In this document: in pieces, positions 51,537-60,268 of the stretch
Position numbering within the stretch: the stretch's first letter is position 1
Layout: each line of letters starts with the position of its first letter
NCBI GenBank assembly: GCA_029260515.1
Contig: JAJDDC010000060.1
Location: forward strand, 62,001-126,000
Length of the DNA: 64,000 bases
Source of the DNA: Phycisphaerales bacterium
GTDB taxonomy: Bacteria > Planctomycetota > Phycisphaerae > Phycisphaerales > UBA1924
Direction: 5' to 3'
Notes under the pieces: generated by a model
The model's database searches: none
Seen by the model: the letters and a program-made list of their open reading frames with translations, nothing else
Told to the model about the DNA's origin: nothing
Position numbers and translations under genes: made by a program

Positions 51537-51758
51537 ATGAAGAGCGGAAGACTCGAGACAGATACCAAGAGCGAGAAGAAGATCTCGTCGCTCAAGGACG
51601 AGGAGCTGGGGGCGGAGGTCAAGCGACTCCGCGAGCGCCTCATGACCCTCAAGAGCCAGAGCGTGAGCGAGAAGGTCCACGACAACTCGCAGTTCGGCAA
51701 GATCAAGCGAGACATCGCCCGCCTGCTGGGCGAGCAGACCCGCCGGGCGCAGGCCTAG
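51537..51758 (+). CDS. rpmC: 50S ribosomal protein L29
   Basis: 73 residues forming two helices near the tunnel exit. The L29 pattern L-K-D-E-E-L-G-A-E-V-K-R-L-R-E-R-L-M-T-L-K is clear, followed by F-G-K-I-K-R-D-I-A-R-L. A polar N-terminal extension of about 17 residues precedes it, so it is slightly longer than usual. Position between rplP and rpsQ agrees. Confidence 0.93.
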   Translation: MKSGRLETDTKSEKKISSLKDEELGAEVKRLRERLMTLKSQSVSEKVHDNSQFGKIKRDIARLLGEQTRRAQA

Positions 51759-51775
51759 GCCACCAAGAGGACGCG

Positions 51776-52057
51776 ATGAGCAAGACCGCAGAGCAAGACC
51801 AGATCGCGAAGGGCGCCCGGATGGGCGTCGTCTCGAGCGACGCGCGGGACAAGACGCGCAAGGTGGTCATCGAGTATCAGGCCCAGCACCCGAAGTACGG
51901 CAAGTACGTGCAGCGCCGGACGGTGCTGCACGTGCACGACGAGAACACCGAATCGAGCACGGGCGACAAGGTGGAGATCGTCCCCTGCCGCCCGATGAGC
52001 AAGACCAAGTCGTGGAAGATCACCCGCGTTGTCGAGAGGCACGTCGGGGACGAGTAA
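51776..52057 (+). CDS. rpsQ: 30S ribosomal protein S17
   Basis: 93 residues with an OB fold. G-V-V-S-S-D-A-R-D-K-T-R-K-V-V-I is the typical first strand pair (normally V-V-S-D-K-M-x-K-T). H-D-E-N-T-E-S-S-T-G-D-K-V-E-I and C-R-P-M-S-K-T-K-S-W follow. AAGAGGACG lies before ATG. Confidence 0.95.
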   Translation: MSKTAEQDQIAKGARMGVVSSDARDKTRKVVIEYQAQHPKYGKYVQRRTVLHVHDENTESSTGDKVEIVPCRPMSKTKSWKITRVVERHVGDE

Positions 52058-52096
52058 GCAGTCGGACGAGCCGCCCCGAGGGGCGGGAGCAAAGCA

Positions 52097-52483
52097 ATGC
52101 TTCAGACCGAATCAAGATGCGAGGTCGCCGACAACTCGGGCGCGAAGGTCGCGATGGTCATCCGTGTCTACGGCGGATCGACCGGGCGCGGCCAGTACAC
52201 CCGCAAGACCGCGGGCGTGGGCGACCGGGTCATCGTGACCGTCAAGAAGGCCCTGCCCGGGTCGGACATCAAGCCGGGCGACATGTCCAAGGCCGTGATC
52301 GTCCGGACCGCAAAGTCCACGCGCCGCAAGGACGGGTCGTACGTCAAGTTCGACTCCAGCGCCATCGTCCTCATCCAGGACGACGGCAACCCCAAGGGCA
52401 CGCGGATCTTCGGGCCCGTCGCCCGCGAGCTGCGCGAGCGGAACTACATGAAGATCGTTTCCCTGGCCTCGGAGGTGGTGTGA
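52097..52483 (+). CDS. rplN: 50S ribosomal protein L14
   Basis: 128 residues. Bridges the subunits. [17 protein letters not shown] opens it, and the later blocks [17 protein letters not shown] and [13 protein letters not shown] are intact. Its stop overlaps the rplX start by one base. Confidence 0.97.
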   Translation: MLQTESRCEVADNSGAKVAMVIRVYGGSTGRGQYTRKTAGVGDRVIVTVKKALPGSDIKPGDMSKAVIVRTAKSTRRKDGSYVKFDSSAIVLIQDDGNPKGTRIFGPVARELRERNYMKIVSLASEVV

Positions 52484-52830
52484 TGGCGAGGCACGTGCGC
52501 ACCGGCGACCAGGTGGTCATCACCGCCGGCGACAACAAGGGCAAGACCGGCGAGGTCTCCCGCGTGATTACCGAGAAGGACCAGGTGATCGTCAAGGGCA
52601 TCAACATGCGGACCAAGCACATGCGTCCGACGCAGCTGAACCCGCAGGGCGGTTCGATCACCCGCGAGGCGCCGATCCACATCTCCAACGTCTCGCCCGT
52701 GGTTGACGGGCGGGGGTCGCGAGTCCGCTTCGAGGTCAAGGACGACGGGAGCAAGACCCGGATCGCCGTCCGGGGCGGCAAGGTCCTCAACGAGCTGCGT
52801 GGACCCCGCGACCAGAGCAAGAGCAAGTAA
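52483..52830 (+). CDS. rplX: 50S ribosomal protein L24
   Basis: 115 residues. An early assembly protein with a KOW motif (G-D-Q-V-V-I-T-A-G-D-N-K-G-K-T-G-E-V). G-G-S-I-T-R-E-A-P-I-H-I-S-N-V is the characteristic later block. It ends in a Ser/Lys tail. The ATG overlaps the rplN stop (TGATG), which excludes the long in-frame upstream extension. Confidence 0.95.
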   Translation: MARHVRTGDQVVITAGDNKGKTGEVSRVITEKDQVIVKGINMRTKHMRPTQLNPQGGSITREAPIHISNVSPVVDGRGSRVRFEVKDDGSKTRIAVRGGKVLNELRGPRDQSKSK

Positions 52831-52880
52831 GAACACACCGACCGGGGGCCACCCCCCGAACCAGTTGAGCGAGCCCAGCC

Positions 52881-53531
52881 ATGGCCAAGGACAAGAGCAA
52901 GGACAAGAAGAAGAAGGGCGGCGAGCCCACGCCCGAGGAGCTCGAGGCGATGAAGCCCTCGGGCCCGCCGCGCCTCCACACGCTCTACCTGGAGCAGGTC
53001 CGCCCGAAGGTGACCGAGAAGTTCGGCGTCAAGAACCCGATGGCGATGCCCGAGCTCGAGAAGATCACCATCAACGTGAGCATGGGGCGCCACCTCGACG
53101 GCACCAAGGTCCCCGCGGGCGTCAAGGACACAGTCCTCGACACGCTGACCAAGATCTCGGGCCAGAAGCCTGTCGTGCTGGCGGCCAAGAAGAGCGTGTC
53201 GAACTTCAAGGTCCGCGCCGGGTACGAGACCGCCGCGATGGTCACCATCCGGCGCGACCGGATGTGGCACTTCCTCGACCGCCTGATCAATCTGACGGCG
53301 CCGCGGATCAAGGACTTCCGGGGCCTCAACGACAAGGCGTTCGACCGCCAGGGCAACTACTCGATGGGCCTCAACGAGCAGGGCGTGTTCCCCGAGATCA
53401 ACATGGCGGAGGTGAACTTCACCCACGGCATGAACATCAACCTCACCTTCTCGAACTCGGACCCCGAGATGAGCCGTTTCGTGCTCGACGAGCTCGGGAT
53501 GCCCTTCAAGAAGCCCGAGACGAACAACTGA
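52881..53531 (+). CDS. rplE: 50S ribosomal protein L5 with lysine-rich N-terminal extension
   Basis: 216 residues, about 35 more than usual. L5 binds 5S rRNA and contacts the P-site tRNA. The extension M-A-K-D-K-S-K-D-K-K-K-K-G-G then E-P-T-P-E-E-L is charged and probably disordered. The normal protein starts near P-R-L-H-T-L-Y and has I-N-V-S-M-G, G-Q-K-P-V-V-L-A-A-K-K-S and F-P-E-I-N, with the usual K-R of the last blocks partly altered. Confidence 0.94.
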   Translation: MAKDKSKDKKKKGGEPTPEELEAMKPSGPPRLHTLYLEQVRPKVTEKFGVKNPMAMPELEKITINVSMGRHLDGTKVPAGVKDTVLDTLTKISGQKPVVLAAKKSVSNFKVRAGYETAAMVTIRRDRMWHFLDRLINLTAPRIKDFRGLNDKAFDRQGNYSMGLNEQGVFPEINMAEVNFTHGMNINLTFSNSDPEMSRFVLDELGMPFKKPETNN

Positions 53532-53582
53532 CGGAATTGGAAGAAGCCCGCGTGAGCACGCGGGCGGGAGCGGATAGCAGGC

Positions 53583-53768
53583 ATGGCAACGAAAGCACAG
53601 GTCGTCAAGAGCAAGAAGACGCCGAAGTACTCGTCGAGGCTGGTGCGTCGGTGCGAGCTGACCGGGCGCGCGAGGGGCGTGTACCGAAAGTTCAGGATCA
53701 GCCGCATCATGCTGCGGAAACTGGCGCTCGAGGGCAAGATCCCGGGCATGCGCAAGGCGAGCTGGTAA
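53583..53768 (+). CDS. rpsN: 30S ribosomal protein S14, short form without zinc ligands
   Basis: 61 residues, the size of the zinc-binding S14 type. In the zinc type four cysteines form C-x-x-C and C-x-x-C. Here only the first remains ([15 protein letters not shown]), and S-R-I-M-L replaces the second pair, as in the longer zinc-free S14 proteins. The C-terminus [15 protein letters not shown] is standard. So length and sequence class do not match, which may be normal in this lineage. Confidence 0.94.
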   Translation: MATKAQVVKSKKTPKYSSRLVRRCELTGRARGVYRKFRISRIMLRKLALEGKIPGMRKASW

Positions 53769-53831
53769 GCGAAGGTATCCGGGACCGGGCATCAGGCCCG
53801 ACACGCCCATCAAGAAGCAGGGTAAAGACTC

Positions 53832-54230
53832 ATGTCACTGAACGATCCGATCGCCGACATGCTCACACGCATCCGCAACGCGGCACGCAACCGCGCTAAG
53901 ACCGTGGTGTGCATGAACTCCAAGGTCTGCAAGGGCATCGCCCAGGTGCTCGTGGACGAGGGGTACATCAAGGGATACGAGGTCCAGGACGACGGGCGCC
54001 AGGGCAAGATCAACATCGACCTCAAGTACGGCCCGCGGGGCGAGGTCATCCTCCACGACCTGACCCGCGCCTCCAAGCCGGGCCTGCGGGTGTACACCAA
54101 GGCAGAGGCGGTCCCCTCGCCCATGCAGGGCCTGGGCATCGCGATCGTCTCGACGAGCAAGGGCGTGCTCAGCGGGCGCCGATGCACCGAAGAGCACGTG
54201 GGCGGCGAGCTTCTGTGCACTGTTCACTAA
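53832..54230 (+). CDS. rpsH: 30S ribosomal protein S8
   Basis: 132 residues. Binds the central domain of 16S rRNA and represses the spc operon in E. coli. D-P-I-A-D-M-L-T-R-I-R-N-A opens the fold. The C-terminal block is G-L-G-I-A-I-V-S-T-S-K-G-V, ending with G-G-E-L-L-C-T-V. GGGTAAAG precedes ATG. Confidence 0.97.
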   Translation: MSLNDPIADMLTRIRNAARNRAKTVVCMNSKVCKGIAQVLVDEGYIKGYEVQDDGRQGKINIDLKYGPRGEVILHDLTRASKPGLRVYTKAEAVPSPMQGLGIAIVSTSKGVLSGRRCTEEHVGGELLCTVH

Positions 54231-54303
54231 GGACCACGACGCAACGACAGCGGGCTGGACTCCCCGGGCAACCGGACGACGACGACAGCCGGGAGAAATC
54301 ACG

Positions 54304-54855
54304 ATGAGCCGGATCGGAAAGAAACCCGTCGAGGTCCCCAAGGGGGTCAAGGTCTCCATCAGTGGGCGGTCGGTCTCGGTCGAGGGTCCCAAGGGCACGC
54401 TCGGGTTCGAGCACCACCCGGACGTGAACGTCGCGTGGGACGAGGACGAAAAGTCCGTGATCGTCACGATCGACGAGTCGCGCGAGCGTGACCGCAAGGT
54501 CCGCGCCCAGTGGGGCACGGCCCGGGCGCTGATCGCGAACATGATCCGCGGCGTGACCGAGGGGTACGAGAAGAAGATGGAGGTCGTGGGCGTGGGCTGG
54601 ACGGCCGCGATGTCGGGCCAGAACATCGACCTGAAGGTCGGGTACGCCAACACGATTCGGATGCCGATCCCCCAGGGCGTGAGCGTGAGCGTCGAGAAGC
54701 AGCTCGTGACGATCACGGGCGCCGACAAGCAGGCCGTGGGCGCCTTCGCCGCGGACATGCGGGCCAAGCGCAAGCCCGAGCCGTACAACGGCAAGGGCAT
54801 CAAGTACGCCGACGAGGTCATCAAGAAGAAGCAGGGCAAGCAGTTCGGCGCCTGA
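54304..54855 (+). CDS. rplF: 50S ribosomal protein L6
   Basis: 183 residues in two related domains. [18 protein letters not shown] and the C-terminal [11 protein letters not shown] are the expected marks. Seventy-three bases separate it from rpsH, a slightly long gap with no feature that I can name. Confidence 0.97.
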   Translation: MSRIGKKPVEVPKGVKVSISGRSVSVEGPKGTLGFEHHPDVNVAWDEDEKSVIVTIDESRERDRKVRAQWGTARALIANMIRGVTEGYEKKMEVVGVGWTAAMSGQNIDLKVGYANTIRMPIPQGVSVSVEKQLVTITGADKQAVGAFAADMRAKRKPEPYNGKGIKYADEVIKKKQGKQFGA

Positions 54856-54880
54856 TCGAGGGCGCGAGAGGTCAGCAGCG

Positions 54881-55243
54881 ATGGACAAAGGCAAGCAAAA
54901 AGTGGTCAGGCGTCGGCGACGCCGGTACGGCATCCGCAAGCGGGTGGAGGGCGTCCCCGGGCGCCCGCGCCTGAGCGTGTACCGCTCGCTCAATCACATG
55001 TACGCGCAGGTCATCGACGACCTGTCGGGCACGACGATCGTCTCGGCGTCCACCCGCGACAAGAGCGTGGGCGACGGGGGGTCGGGCAACGCCCAGGCCG
55101 CGGAGGCCGTGGGCGTCAAGATCGCCGAGAAGGCAAAGGCCGCCGGCGTCACCAAGGTCGTCTTCGACCGCGGTGGGTTCCGGTACCACGGGCGCATCCG
55201 CGCCCTGGCCGACGCGGCCCGCAAGGGCGGGCTCGAGTTCTGA
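54881..55243 (+). CDS. rplR: 50S ribosomal protein L18
   Basis: 120 residues. Binds 5S rRNA. The basic N-terminus [11 protein letters not shown] is followed by [16 protein letters not shown] and, near the end, [17 protein letters not shown]. Its stop is followed at once by an ATG, but the better rpsE start is 24 bases on. Confidence 0.97.
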   Translation: MDKGKQKVVRRRRRRYGIRKRVEGVPGRPRLSVYRSLNHMYAQVIDDLSGTTIVSASTRDKSVGDGGSGNAQAAEAVGVKIAEKAKAAGVTKVVFDRGGFRYHGRIRALADAARKGGLEF

Positions 55244-55267
55244 ATGTCACGCGGAAGGAACGGCGAA

Positions 55268-56041
55268 ATGCCTGAGATTCACGAAGAATCCACCAGCCTC
55301 GAGTCGCAGACGATCAACATCTACCGGACCGCCGCCACCGTCAAGGGCGGGCGCCGGTTCAGCTTCGGCGCGCTCGTCGTCGTCGGCGATCGGCGCGGCC
55401 GCGTCGGGTACGGCTACGGCAAGTCCAACGAGGTCCCGACCGCCATCGAGAAGGCCGAGAAGTACGCCAAGCGCGACCTCGCCCGCATCCCGATGGCCGG
55501 GCACACCCTTCCCCACGAGGTCGAGGGTCGCTTCGGCGCAAGCGTCGTCCGCCTGATCCCGGCCAGCCCGGGGACGGGCGTCGTCGCGGGCGGCGCGGTC
55601 CGCACCGTGCTCGAGATGGCCGGCATCACCGACTGTCTGGCCAAGTGCTTCGGCTCGACCAACAAGCTCAACACCATCAAGGCCGTCTTCGACGGCGTCA
55701 AGCAGCTCCGCACACGCGAGCAGGTCGCCGAGCTCCGAGGCGTCGAGATCGAGTCCACACAGATCGAGAAGCGCATCGAGCGCGGCCAGCGCTTCATGCC
55801 CACCACCAGCGAGGGCGGCGAGAAGATGCGTGCCCCCGTCAACACCATCGGCCAGGAACGCGGCGGTCGCGGCGGCGGTCGCGGCGGGCGTGGCGGAGGC
55901 CGCGGCGGCGGTGGCGGTGGTCGCGGGCGTGGCGGCGGCGGTGGTCGCGGCGGCCCCCCCCAGCCCCCCCCTCAGGCATCGGCCCCGGCCCCGGCCGCTG
56001 GCAGCGGCGAGTCCAAGCCAGCGTCCGGCGATTCGAACTGA
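55268..56041 (+). CDS. rpsE: 30S ribosomal protein S5 with RGG-rich C-terminal tail
   Basis: 257 residues against about 165 normally. The S5 body runs from [17 protein letters not shown] to R-G-V-E-I, with G-Y-G-Y-G-K and A-S-P-G-T-G-V present. After about residue 196 comes a tail of alternating glycine and arginine ([11 protein letters not shown] motifs, 55860-55953), then a P/A/S stretch. Runs of eight and seven C (about 55953-55968) in this tail are slippage-prone. GGAAGGA lies 8 bases before ATG 55268, so ATG 55244 is less likely. The tail resembles RNA-binding RGG boxes. Confidence 0.93.
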   Translation: MPEIHEESTSLESQTINIYRTAATVKGGRRFSFGALVVVGDRRGRVGYGYGKSNEVPTAIEKAEKYAKRDLARIPMAGHTLPHEVEGRFGASVVRLIPASPGTGVVAGGAVRTVLEMAGITDCLAKCFGSTNKLNTIKAVFDGVKQLRTREQVAELRGVEIESTQIEKRIERGQRFMPTTSEGGEKMRAPVNTIGQERGGRGGGRGGRGGGRGGGGGGRGRGGGGGRGGPPQPPPQASAPAPAAGSGESKPASGDSN

Positions 56042-56093
56042 TCCAGCAACGCAACACCCGGCCCGGCTTTGTCCCGGGCGGAGGTCGTCAGTC

Positions 56094-56705
56094 ATGATGA
56101 TTCACGAGATCACGGCACTCGCCGGAAAGAACAAGAACCGCAAGCGCGTGGGCCGCGGCCCGGGCTCCGGTCGGGGCAAGCGCTCCACCCGGGGCCAGAA
56201 GGGCGCCGGCTCGCGCGCCGGGGCCTCCACCCGCTTCCAGTTCGAGGGCGGCCAGATGCCCTTCTTCCGGCGCATGCCAAAGATGGGCTTCACCAACGCC
56301 AACTTCAAGACCCGCTTCTGGATCGTCAACCTCCGCGACATCGTCGCGCACGACGACTTCAAGAAGGGCGGCGAGGTCACCCCCGAGTCGCTCATCAAGG
56401 CCGGCCTCGTCCGCGACGAGTCGCGTGACGTCAAGGTCCTGGGCTCGCTGCCCGAGGGCGACGACAAGCTCTCGGTCAAGCTGGGCGTGACCGCGGCCCG
56501 CGTGACCGACTCGGCCCGCAAGCTCATCTCCGACGCGGGCGGCTCGGTGAACGAGACCGGCTCGCGACGCGACCGGATCCGGGGCGTGGACCGCAACTCC
56601 GACGACCGCGCCCCCAAGAACCAGACCAAGAAGAGCCGCCGCCGGTCGATCCAGCAGGCGAAGTACGAGGCCGCCGCCAAGGGCGAGGTCCTCAAGAAGA
56701 AGTAA
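56094..56705 (+). CDS. rplO: 50S ribosomal protein L15
   Basis: 203 residues, about 55 longer than usual. R-K-R-V-G-R-G-P-G-S-G-R-G-K-R-S-T-R-G-Q-K-G-A-G is the conserved Gly/Arg start, then F-E-G-G-Q-M-P-F-F-R-R-M-P-K. The extra length is a basic C-terminal tail. GGAGG lies 9 bases before ATG. rpmD (L30), which normally lies between rpsE and rplO, is absent. Confidence 0.95.
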   Translation: MMIHEITALAGKNKNRKRVGRGPGSGRGKRSTRGQKGAGSRAGASTRFQFEGGQMPFFRRMPKMGFTNANFKTRFWIVNLRDIVAHDDFKKGGEVTPESLIKAGLVRDESRDVKVLGSLPEGDDKLSVKLGVTAARVTDSARKLISDAGGSVNETGSRRDRIRGVDRNSDDRAPKNQTKKSRRRSIQQAKYEAAAKGEVLKKK

Positions 56706-56765
56706 GCCACCGGGCCCGGCCCCGGCGGACGCCATCACGGACGGCCGCGACGCCCAGGAGCGAAG

Positions 56766-58160
56766 ATGCTCTTCCAGACGATTCTCAACGTCTTCAAGAT
56801 CGAAGAGCTGCGCAACAAGATCCTCTTTACCCTGGGGATGCTTGTCGTCTATCGGATCGGCTTCTGGATCCCGCTGCCCGGCGTCAACCAGGCGCAGCTT
56901 GTCGACTTCTTCCAGACGCAGACCGAGTCCGGCTCGGGCTTCGGTCGCCTCGCCTCCTACGTCGCCATCTTCTCGGGCGGCTCGTTCGGACAGTCCACAA
57001 TCTTCGGCCTGGGCATCATGCCCTACATCACCGCCGCCATCATCTTCCAGCTCCTCGGCTCGGCCTCGCCCGCGCTCAAAAAGCTCAAGGAAGAAGGACC
57101 CACGGGCTCCCAGAAGATCCAGGAGTGGACGCGGTACATGACCGTCGGCCTGTGCATCGTCCAGGCGGTCGGCTGGCTCACGTTCATCACAAGCCAGGGC
57201 CTGGTCTACCCCGAGTGGAGGGCCAACCCGCTCTGGTGGGCGATGTGCATCACCGCGCTCACCGCAGGCACGATCTTCATGATGTGGCTGGGCGAGCAGA
57301 TCGATCGCTACGGCATCGGCAACGGCGTCTCGCTCATCATCATGGCCGGCATCCTCACGGGCATGCCGAGCGCCGTGATCTGGGTATGGCAGAACTTCGA
57401 CCCGGGCGATCCGACCAAGATGGGCTGGATGGGCCTGCTCCTGCTGCTGGGCGGGTTCATCCTCGTCATCGCGGGCTCGGTGCTGATCACCGTCGCCCAG
57501 CGCCGGATCCCGGTTCAGCAGGCCAAGCACACGCGCGGGCGCAAGGTCATGGGTGGACAGCGGTCGTACCTGCCCCTGCGGGTCAACCACGGCGGCGTCA
57601 TGCCGATCATCTTCGCCAGCTCGCTGATGATCTTCCCCTCCGTTGTCTTTGGCACCCTCTTCGAGCAGGCCCAGGCCTCGGGCACCTCCGGGCTTTGGCT
57701 CGCGACCACACGATGGCTCAACGACGCGTTCGCGATGGGCGAGTTCCCGTATATCCTCCTCTACATCGTCATGGTCTACTTCTTCAGCTACTTCTGGATC
57801 ACCGTCCAGTTCAACCCAGAGGAGATGTCCAAGCAGCTGCGCGACCACGGCTCGTTCGTCCCGGGCCTGCGCCCTGGCCCCCGGACCGCCGAGTACCTCG
57901 AGACGGTCATGGAGCGCATCACGTATGTCGGCGCCGCCTTCCTCGCGGTCATCGCGGTCCTGCCCATGGTCGTGAACAAGGAGTTGAATATCTCCTTCAT
58001 GGTCACGCAGTTCCTGGGGGGCACGGGCCTGCTCATCGTCGTCTCGGTCGCGCTCGACTTCCTCCAGCGCGTCGAGGCCAACCTGCTGATGCGCAACTAC
58101 GCGGGCTTCCTCGGCGGTGCTGGCGAACAGAAATCGCCCCGGATGCGCCCGGGACGCTGA
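56766..58160 (+). CDS. secY: Protein translocase subunit SecY
   Basis: 464 residues with ten transmembrane helices. The central channel of the Sec system. R-N-K-I-L-F-T-L-G-M-L-V-V-Y-R opens helix 1. G-G-S-F-G-Q-S-T-I-F-G-L-G-I-M-P-Y-I-T-A, R-R-I-P-V-Q-Q-A-K and L-R-V-N-H-G-G-V-M-P-I-I-F-A-S-S are typical. The C5 loop has F-V-P-G-L-R-P-G. Normal position in the spc part of the cluster, followed by map with no adk between. Confidence 0.97.
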   Translation: MLFQTILNVFKIEELRNKILFTLGMLVVYRIGFWIPLPGVNQAQLVDFFQTQTESGSGFGRLASYVAIFSGGSFGQSTIFGLGIMPYITAAIIFQLLGSASPALKKLKEEGPTGSQKIQEWTRYMTVGLCIVQAVGWLTFITSQGLVYPEWRANPLWWAMCITALTAGTIFMMWLGEQIDRYGIGNGVSLIIMAGILTGMPSAVIWVWQNFDPGDPTKMGWMGLLLLLGGFILVIAGSVLITVAQRRIPVQQAKHTRGRKVMGGQRSYLPLRVNHGGVMPIIFASSLMIFPSVVFGTLFEQAQASGTSGLWLATTRWLNDAFAMGEFPYILLYIVMVYFFSYFWITVQFNPEEMSKQLRDHGSFVPGLRPGPRTAEYLETVMERITYVGAAFLAVIAVLPMVVNKELNISFMVTQFLGGTGLLIVVSVALDFLQRVEANLLMRNYAGFLGGAGEQKSPRMRPGR

Positions 58161-58185
58161 CCCGCGCCGAGGGCGGGAGGCGAGC

Positions 58186-58971
58186 GTGCCCGTCCCCATC
58201 AGATCCACCCACGAGATCGACGCGATCGAGCGCGCCGGCGCCGTCGTCTGGTCGGTACTCGACGAGCTGCTCGACGCGTGCACTCCAGGCGTGCGCACGC
58301 GCGAGCTCGACGAGTTGGCCGTGGAGTTGCTCGCGGCCCGGGGAGCCGAGCCGGCCCTGCTCGGATTCCGAGCCGACACCCCCTCGCCGTTCCCGGGCGT
58401 GTGCTGCGTCAACGTCAACGAGGTGGTCGCCCACGCCGTCCCATCGGAACGGCAACTGCGCTCGGGCGACGTGGTCTCGATCGACCTGACCGCACGTCTT
58501 GATGGCTGGTGCGCCGACGCGTGCCGCTCGATTGTGGTTGGGGGAGCCGACAACCCCGAGGGCGAGCGGCTCATCGGGGCGGCCCGCGACGCGCTGGCCC
58601 GAGGGCTGAGCCGGTGCGTCGCGGGCGGGCGGTGGTCCTCGGTCGCTGGCGCGGTCCGGGGCGGAGCGCGCCTGGGCGGCTTCCGCCTCGTCCCATGCCT
58701 GGGCGGGCACGGCGTCGGGCGCGGCGTCCACGAGCCACCCCTGTGCTGGCTGGGCTCGGCGGGGCCGGACTTCGTGCTCCGCCCGGGCATGGTCCTCACC
58801 CTCGAGCCCGTCCTGACCCCCGGCGATGGCACGACCCGCACGCTCGACGACGACTGGTCGATCGTCGCGTCCGACGGCCGGATCGCGGCCGGCGAGGAGG
58901 TCACCATCGCGATCACACGAGGCGGCCCGGGGGTCCTGACGGGCCCCGATCCTCGGGGTCTGGGGGCGTGA
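58186..58971 (+). CDS. map: Type I methionine aminopeptidase
   Basis: 261 residues from GTG (GGGAGG 5 bases upstream). Removes initiator methionine. Metal ligands are recognisable: Asp in S-I-D-L-T, Asp in C-A-D-A-C, His in G-G-H-G-V-G-R-G-V-H, Glu in L-T-L-E-P-V and Glu in G-E-E-V-T. The usual E-H-T near the last ligand is E-V-T, and many surrounding positions are diverged, so this copy may be specialised. It follows secY, the common place for map, but adk and infA are missing. A gap of 148 bases precedes rpmJ. Confidence 0.88.
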   Translation: MPVPIRSTHEIDAIERAGAVVWSVLDELLDACTPGVRTRELDELAVELLAARGAEPALLGFRADTPSPFPGVCCVNVNEVVAHAVPSERQLRSGDVVSIDLTARLDGWCADACRSIVVGGADNPEGERLIGAARDALARGLSRCVAGGRWSSVAGAVRGGARLGGFRLVPCLGGHGVGRGVHEPPLCWLGSAGPDFVLRPGMVLTLEPVLTPGDGTTRTLDDDWSIVASDGRIAAGEEVTIAITRGGPGVLTGPDPRGLGA

Positions 58972-59119
58972 AAGTGGGGGTGTCGGCCCGTGTTGCGCGT
59001 GACAGACCGGGGGGGCGGGTCTAGGATCCTCACCCGCGTTCGGCAAGAAGGCCGGCGGGATCGTTGTGTCGCCCGCTGGCGGCGATCGGCTCGGTATCCG
59101 CCTCGGAGAGGACTGGACG

Positions 59120-59236
59120 ATGAAGGTCAAGGCGAGCGTCAAGCGGATCTGTGCCCAGTGCCAGATCGTGCGTCGCAAGGGCAAGGTGCGGGTGATCTGC
59201 AAGGCGGATCCGAAGCACAAGCAGGTCCAGGGCTGA
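59120..59236 (+). CDS. rpmJ: 50S ribosomal protein L36
   Basis: 38 residues, too short for many gene finders. [14 protein letters not shown] opens it; the zinc ligands C11, C14, C27 and H33 are all present (C-x-x-C ... C ... H), so this is the zinc-binding form. It ends with K-H-K-Q-V-Q-G. GAGAGGACT lies just before ATG. It is directly followed by rpsM, the normal order. Confidence 0.96.
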   Translation: MKVKASVKRICAQCQIVRRKGKVRVICKADPKHKQVQG

Positions 59237-59255
59237 GAGCAAGAAGGAAAGCGCC

Positions 59256-59633
59256 ATGCCTCGTATCGCAGGTGTCGATATCCCGGACCGCAAGAAGATC
59301 TACTACGCGCTGCAGTACATCCACGGGGTGGGGCCGAAGTACGCCGCCGACCTCCTGGGCGAGGCGCAGATCACACCGGACACCAAGGCCAACGAGCTGA
59401 CCGACCAGCAGGTCGCCCAGCTCAACAGCATCATCGACGCGAACTTCCTGGTCGAGGGCGCCCTGCGCCGCCAGGTCGCCCAGAACATCCAGCGACTCCG
59501 CGACATCCGGTGCTACCGGGGCGAGCGGCACCGCCACGGCCTGCCCACACGCGGCCAGCGCACGCGCTGCAACGCTCGCACGCGCAAGTGCAAGAAGAAG
59601 ACCGTCGCCGGCAAGAAGGGCGTCAAGGGCTAA
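59256..59633 (+). CDS. rpsM: 30S ribosomal protein S13
   Basis: 125 residues. Contacts the P-site tRNA and bridges the subunits. M-P-R-I-A-G-V-D-I-P-D-R-K-K, Y-I-H-G-V-G and H-G-L-P-T-R-G-Q-R-T-R-C-N-A-R-T-R-K are the standard blocks (Cys replaces the usual Thr in R-T-x-x-N-A). Nineteen bases separate it from rpmJ. Confidence 0.97.
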   Translation: MPRIAGVDIPDRKKIYYALQYIHGVGPKYAADLLGEAQITPDTKANELTDQQVAQLNSIIDANFLVEGALRRQVAQNIQRLRDIRCYRGERHRHGLPTRGQRTRCNARTRKCKKKTVAGKKGVKG

Positions 59634-59748
59634 GCGGTAAGCATCAGGGATTCGGCGTCAGCACGAGTCCGAGCAAACACGAACCTCGCAAGCTTCCAGC
59701 CCCGCCCCGGCGGGGAACCCAAAGTGGAAGCGAACGGAGCGGGACACG

Positions 59749-60132
59749 ATGGCGAAGGTCAAGAAGCAGAAGAAGATCCGCAAGAACGTTGTACGCGGCA
59801 TCGCCCACATCAAGGCGACGCACAACAACACCGTGGTGACAATCACCGACGTCAACGGCGAGACACTCGCCTGGGACTCGGCCGGGACCATCGGCTTCAA
59901 GGGCGCCCGCAAGGCCACGCCCTTCGCCGCCACCCGCGCCGGCGAGCAGGTCGGGCACAAGGTCCGCAAGATGGGCGTCTCGGAGATCGAGGTCAAGATC
60001 AAGGGCACGGGCGCGGGGCGCGAGTCCGCCGTCCAGGGCATGGTCTCGGCCGGTATCCGCGTCACCGCGATCGAAGATCACACCCCGGTGCCCCACAACG
60101 GGTGCCGCCCCAGGAAGAAGCGCCGCGTCTAG
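59749..60132 (+). CDS. rpsK: 30S ribosomal protein S11
   Basis: 127 residues. Forms part of the mRNA exit channel. [23 protein letters not shown], and the end [13 protein letters not shown] are all typical. It lies 115 bases after rpsM. rpsD, which often follows rpsK before rpoA, is missing here. Confidence 0.97.
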   Translation: MAKVKKQKKIRKNVVRGIAHIKATHNNTVVTITDVNGETLAWDSAGTIGFKGARKATPFAATRAGEQVGHKVRKMGVSEIEVKIKGTGAGRESAVQGMVSAGIRVTAIEDHTPVPHNGCRPRKKRRV

Positions 60133-60268
60133 GCGCGAACGCGCCGCAGGACGCGGCGCGATGGTTCCCCGACGGAAAGAAGGCTCACCGGGCGCCCAGC
60201 AGGCCCGGACGCGCCGAGATCCGCCGGGGCAAGGTTTGGAAAACCGCTGCTGGACGAGGATCTGAACC

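Noticed and set aside
55860-55968. CRISPR-like or tandem DNA repeat in the rpsE tail
   Set aside because: The repetition follows Gly and Arg codons and has no fixed unit or spacers.
56088-59033. A 981-codon minus-strand open frame across rplO, secY and map
   Set aside because: It is antisense to three well-conserved genes and has the repetitive R/A/G/D composition of a shadow frame.
58972-59119. infA (initiation factor 1) between map and rpmJ
   Set aside because: I looked for the short S1-fold protein in this gap and saw no suitable frame.
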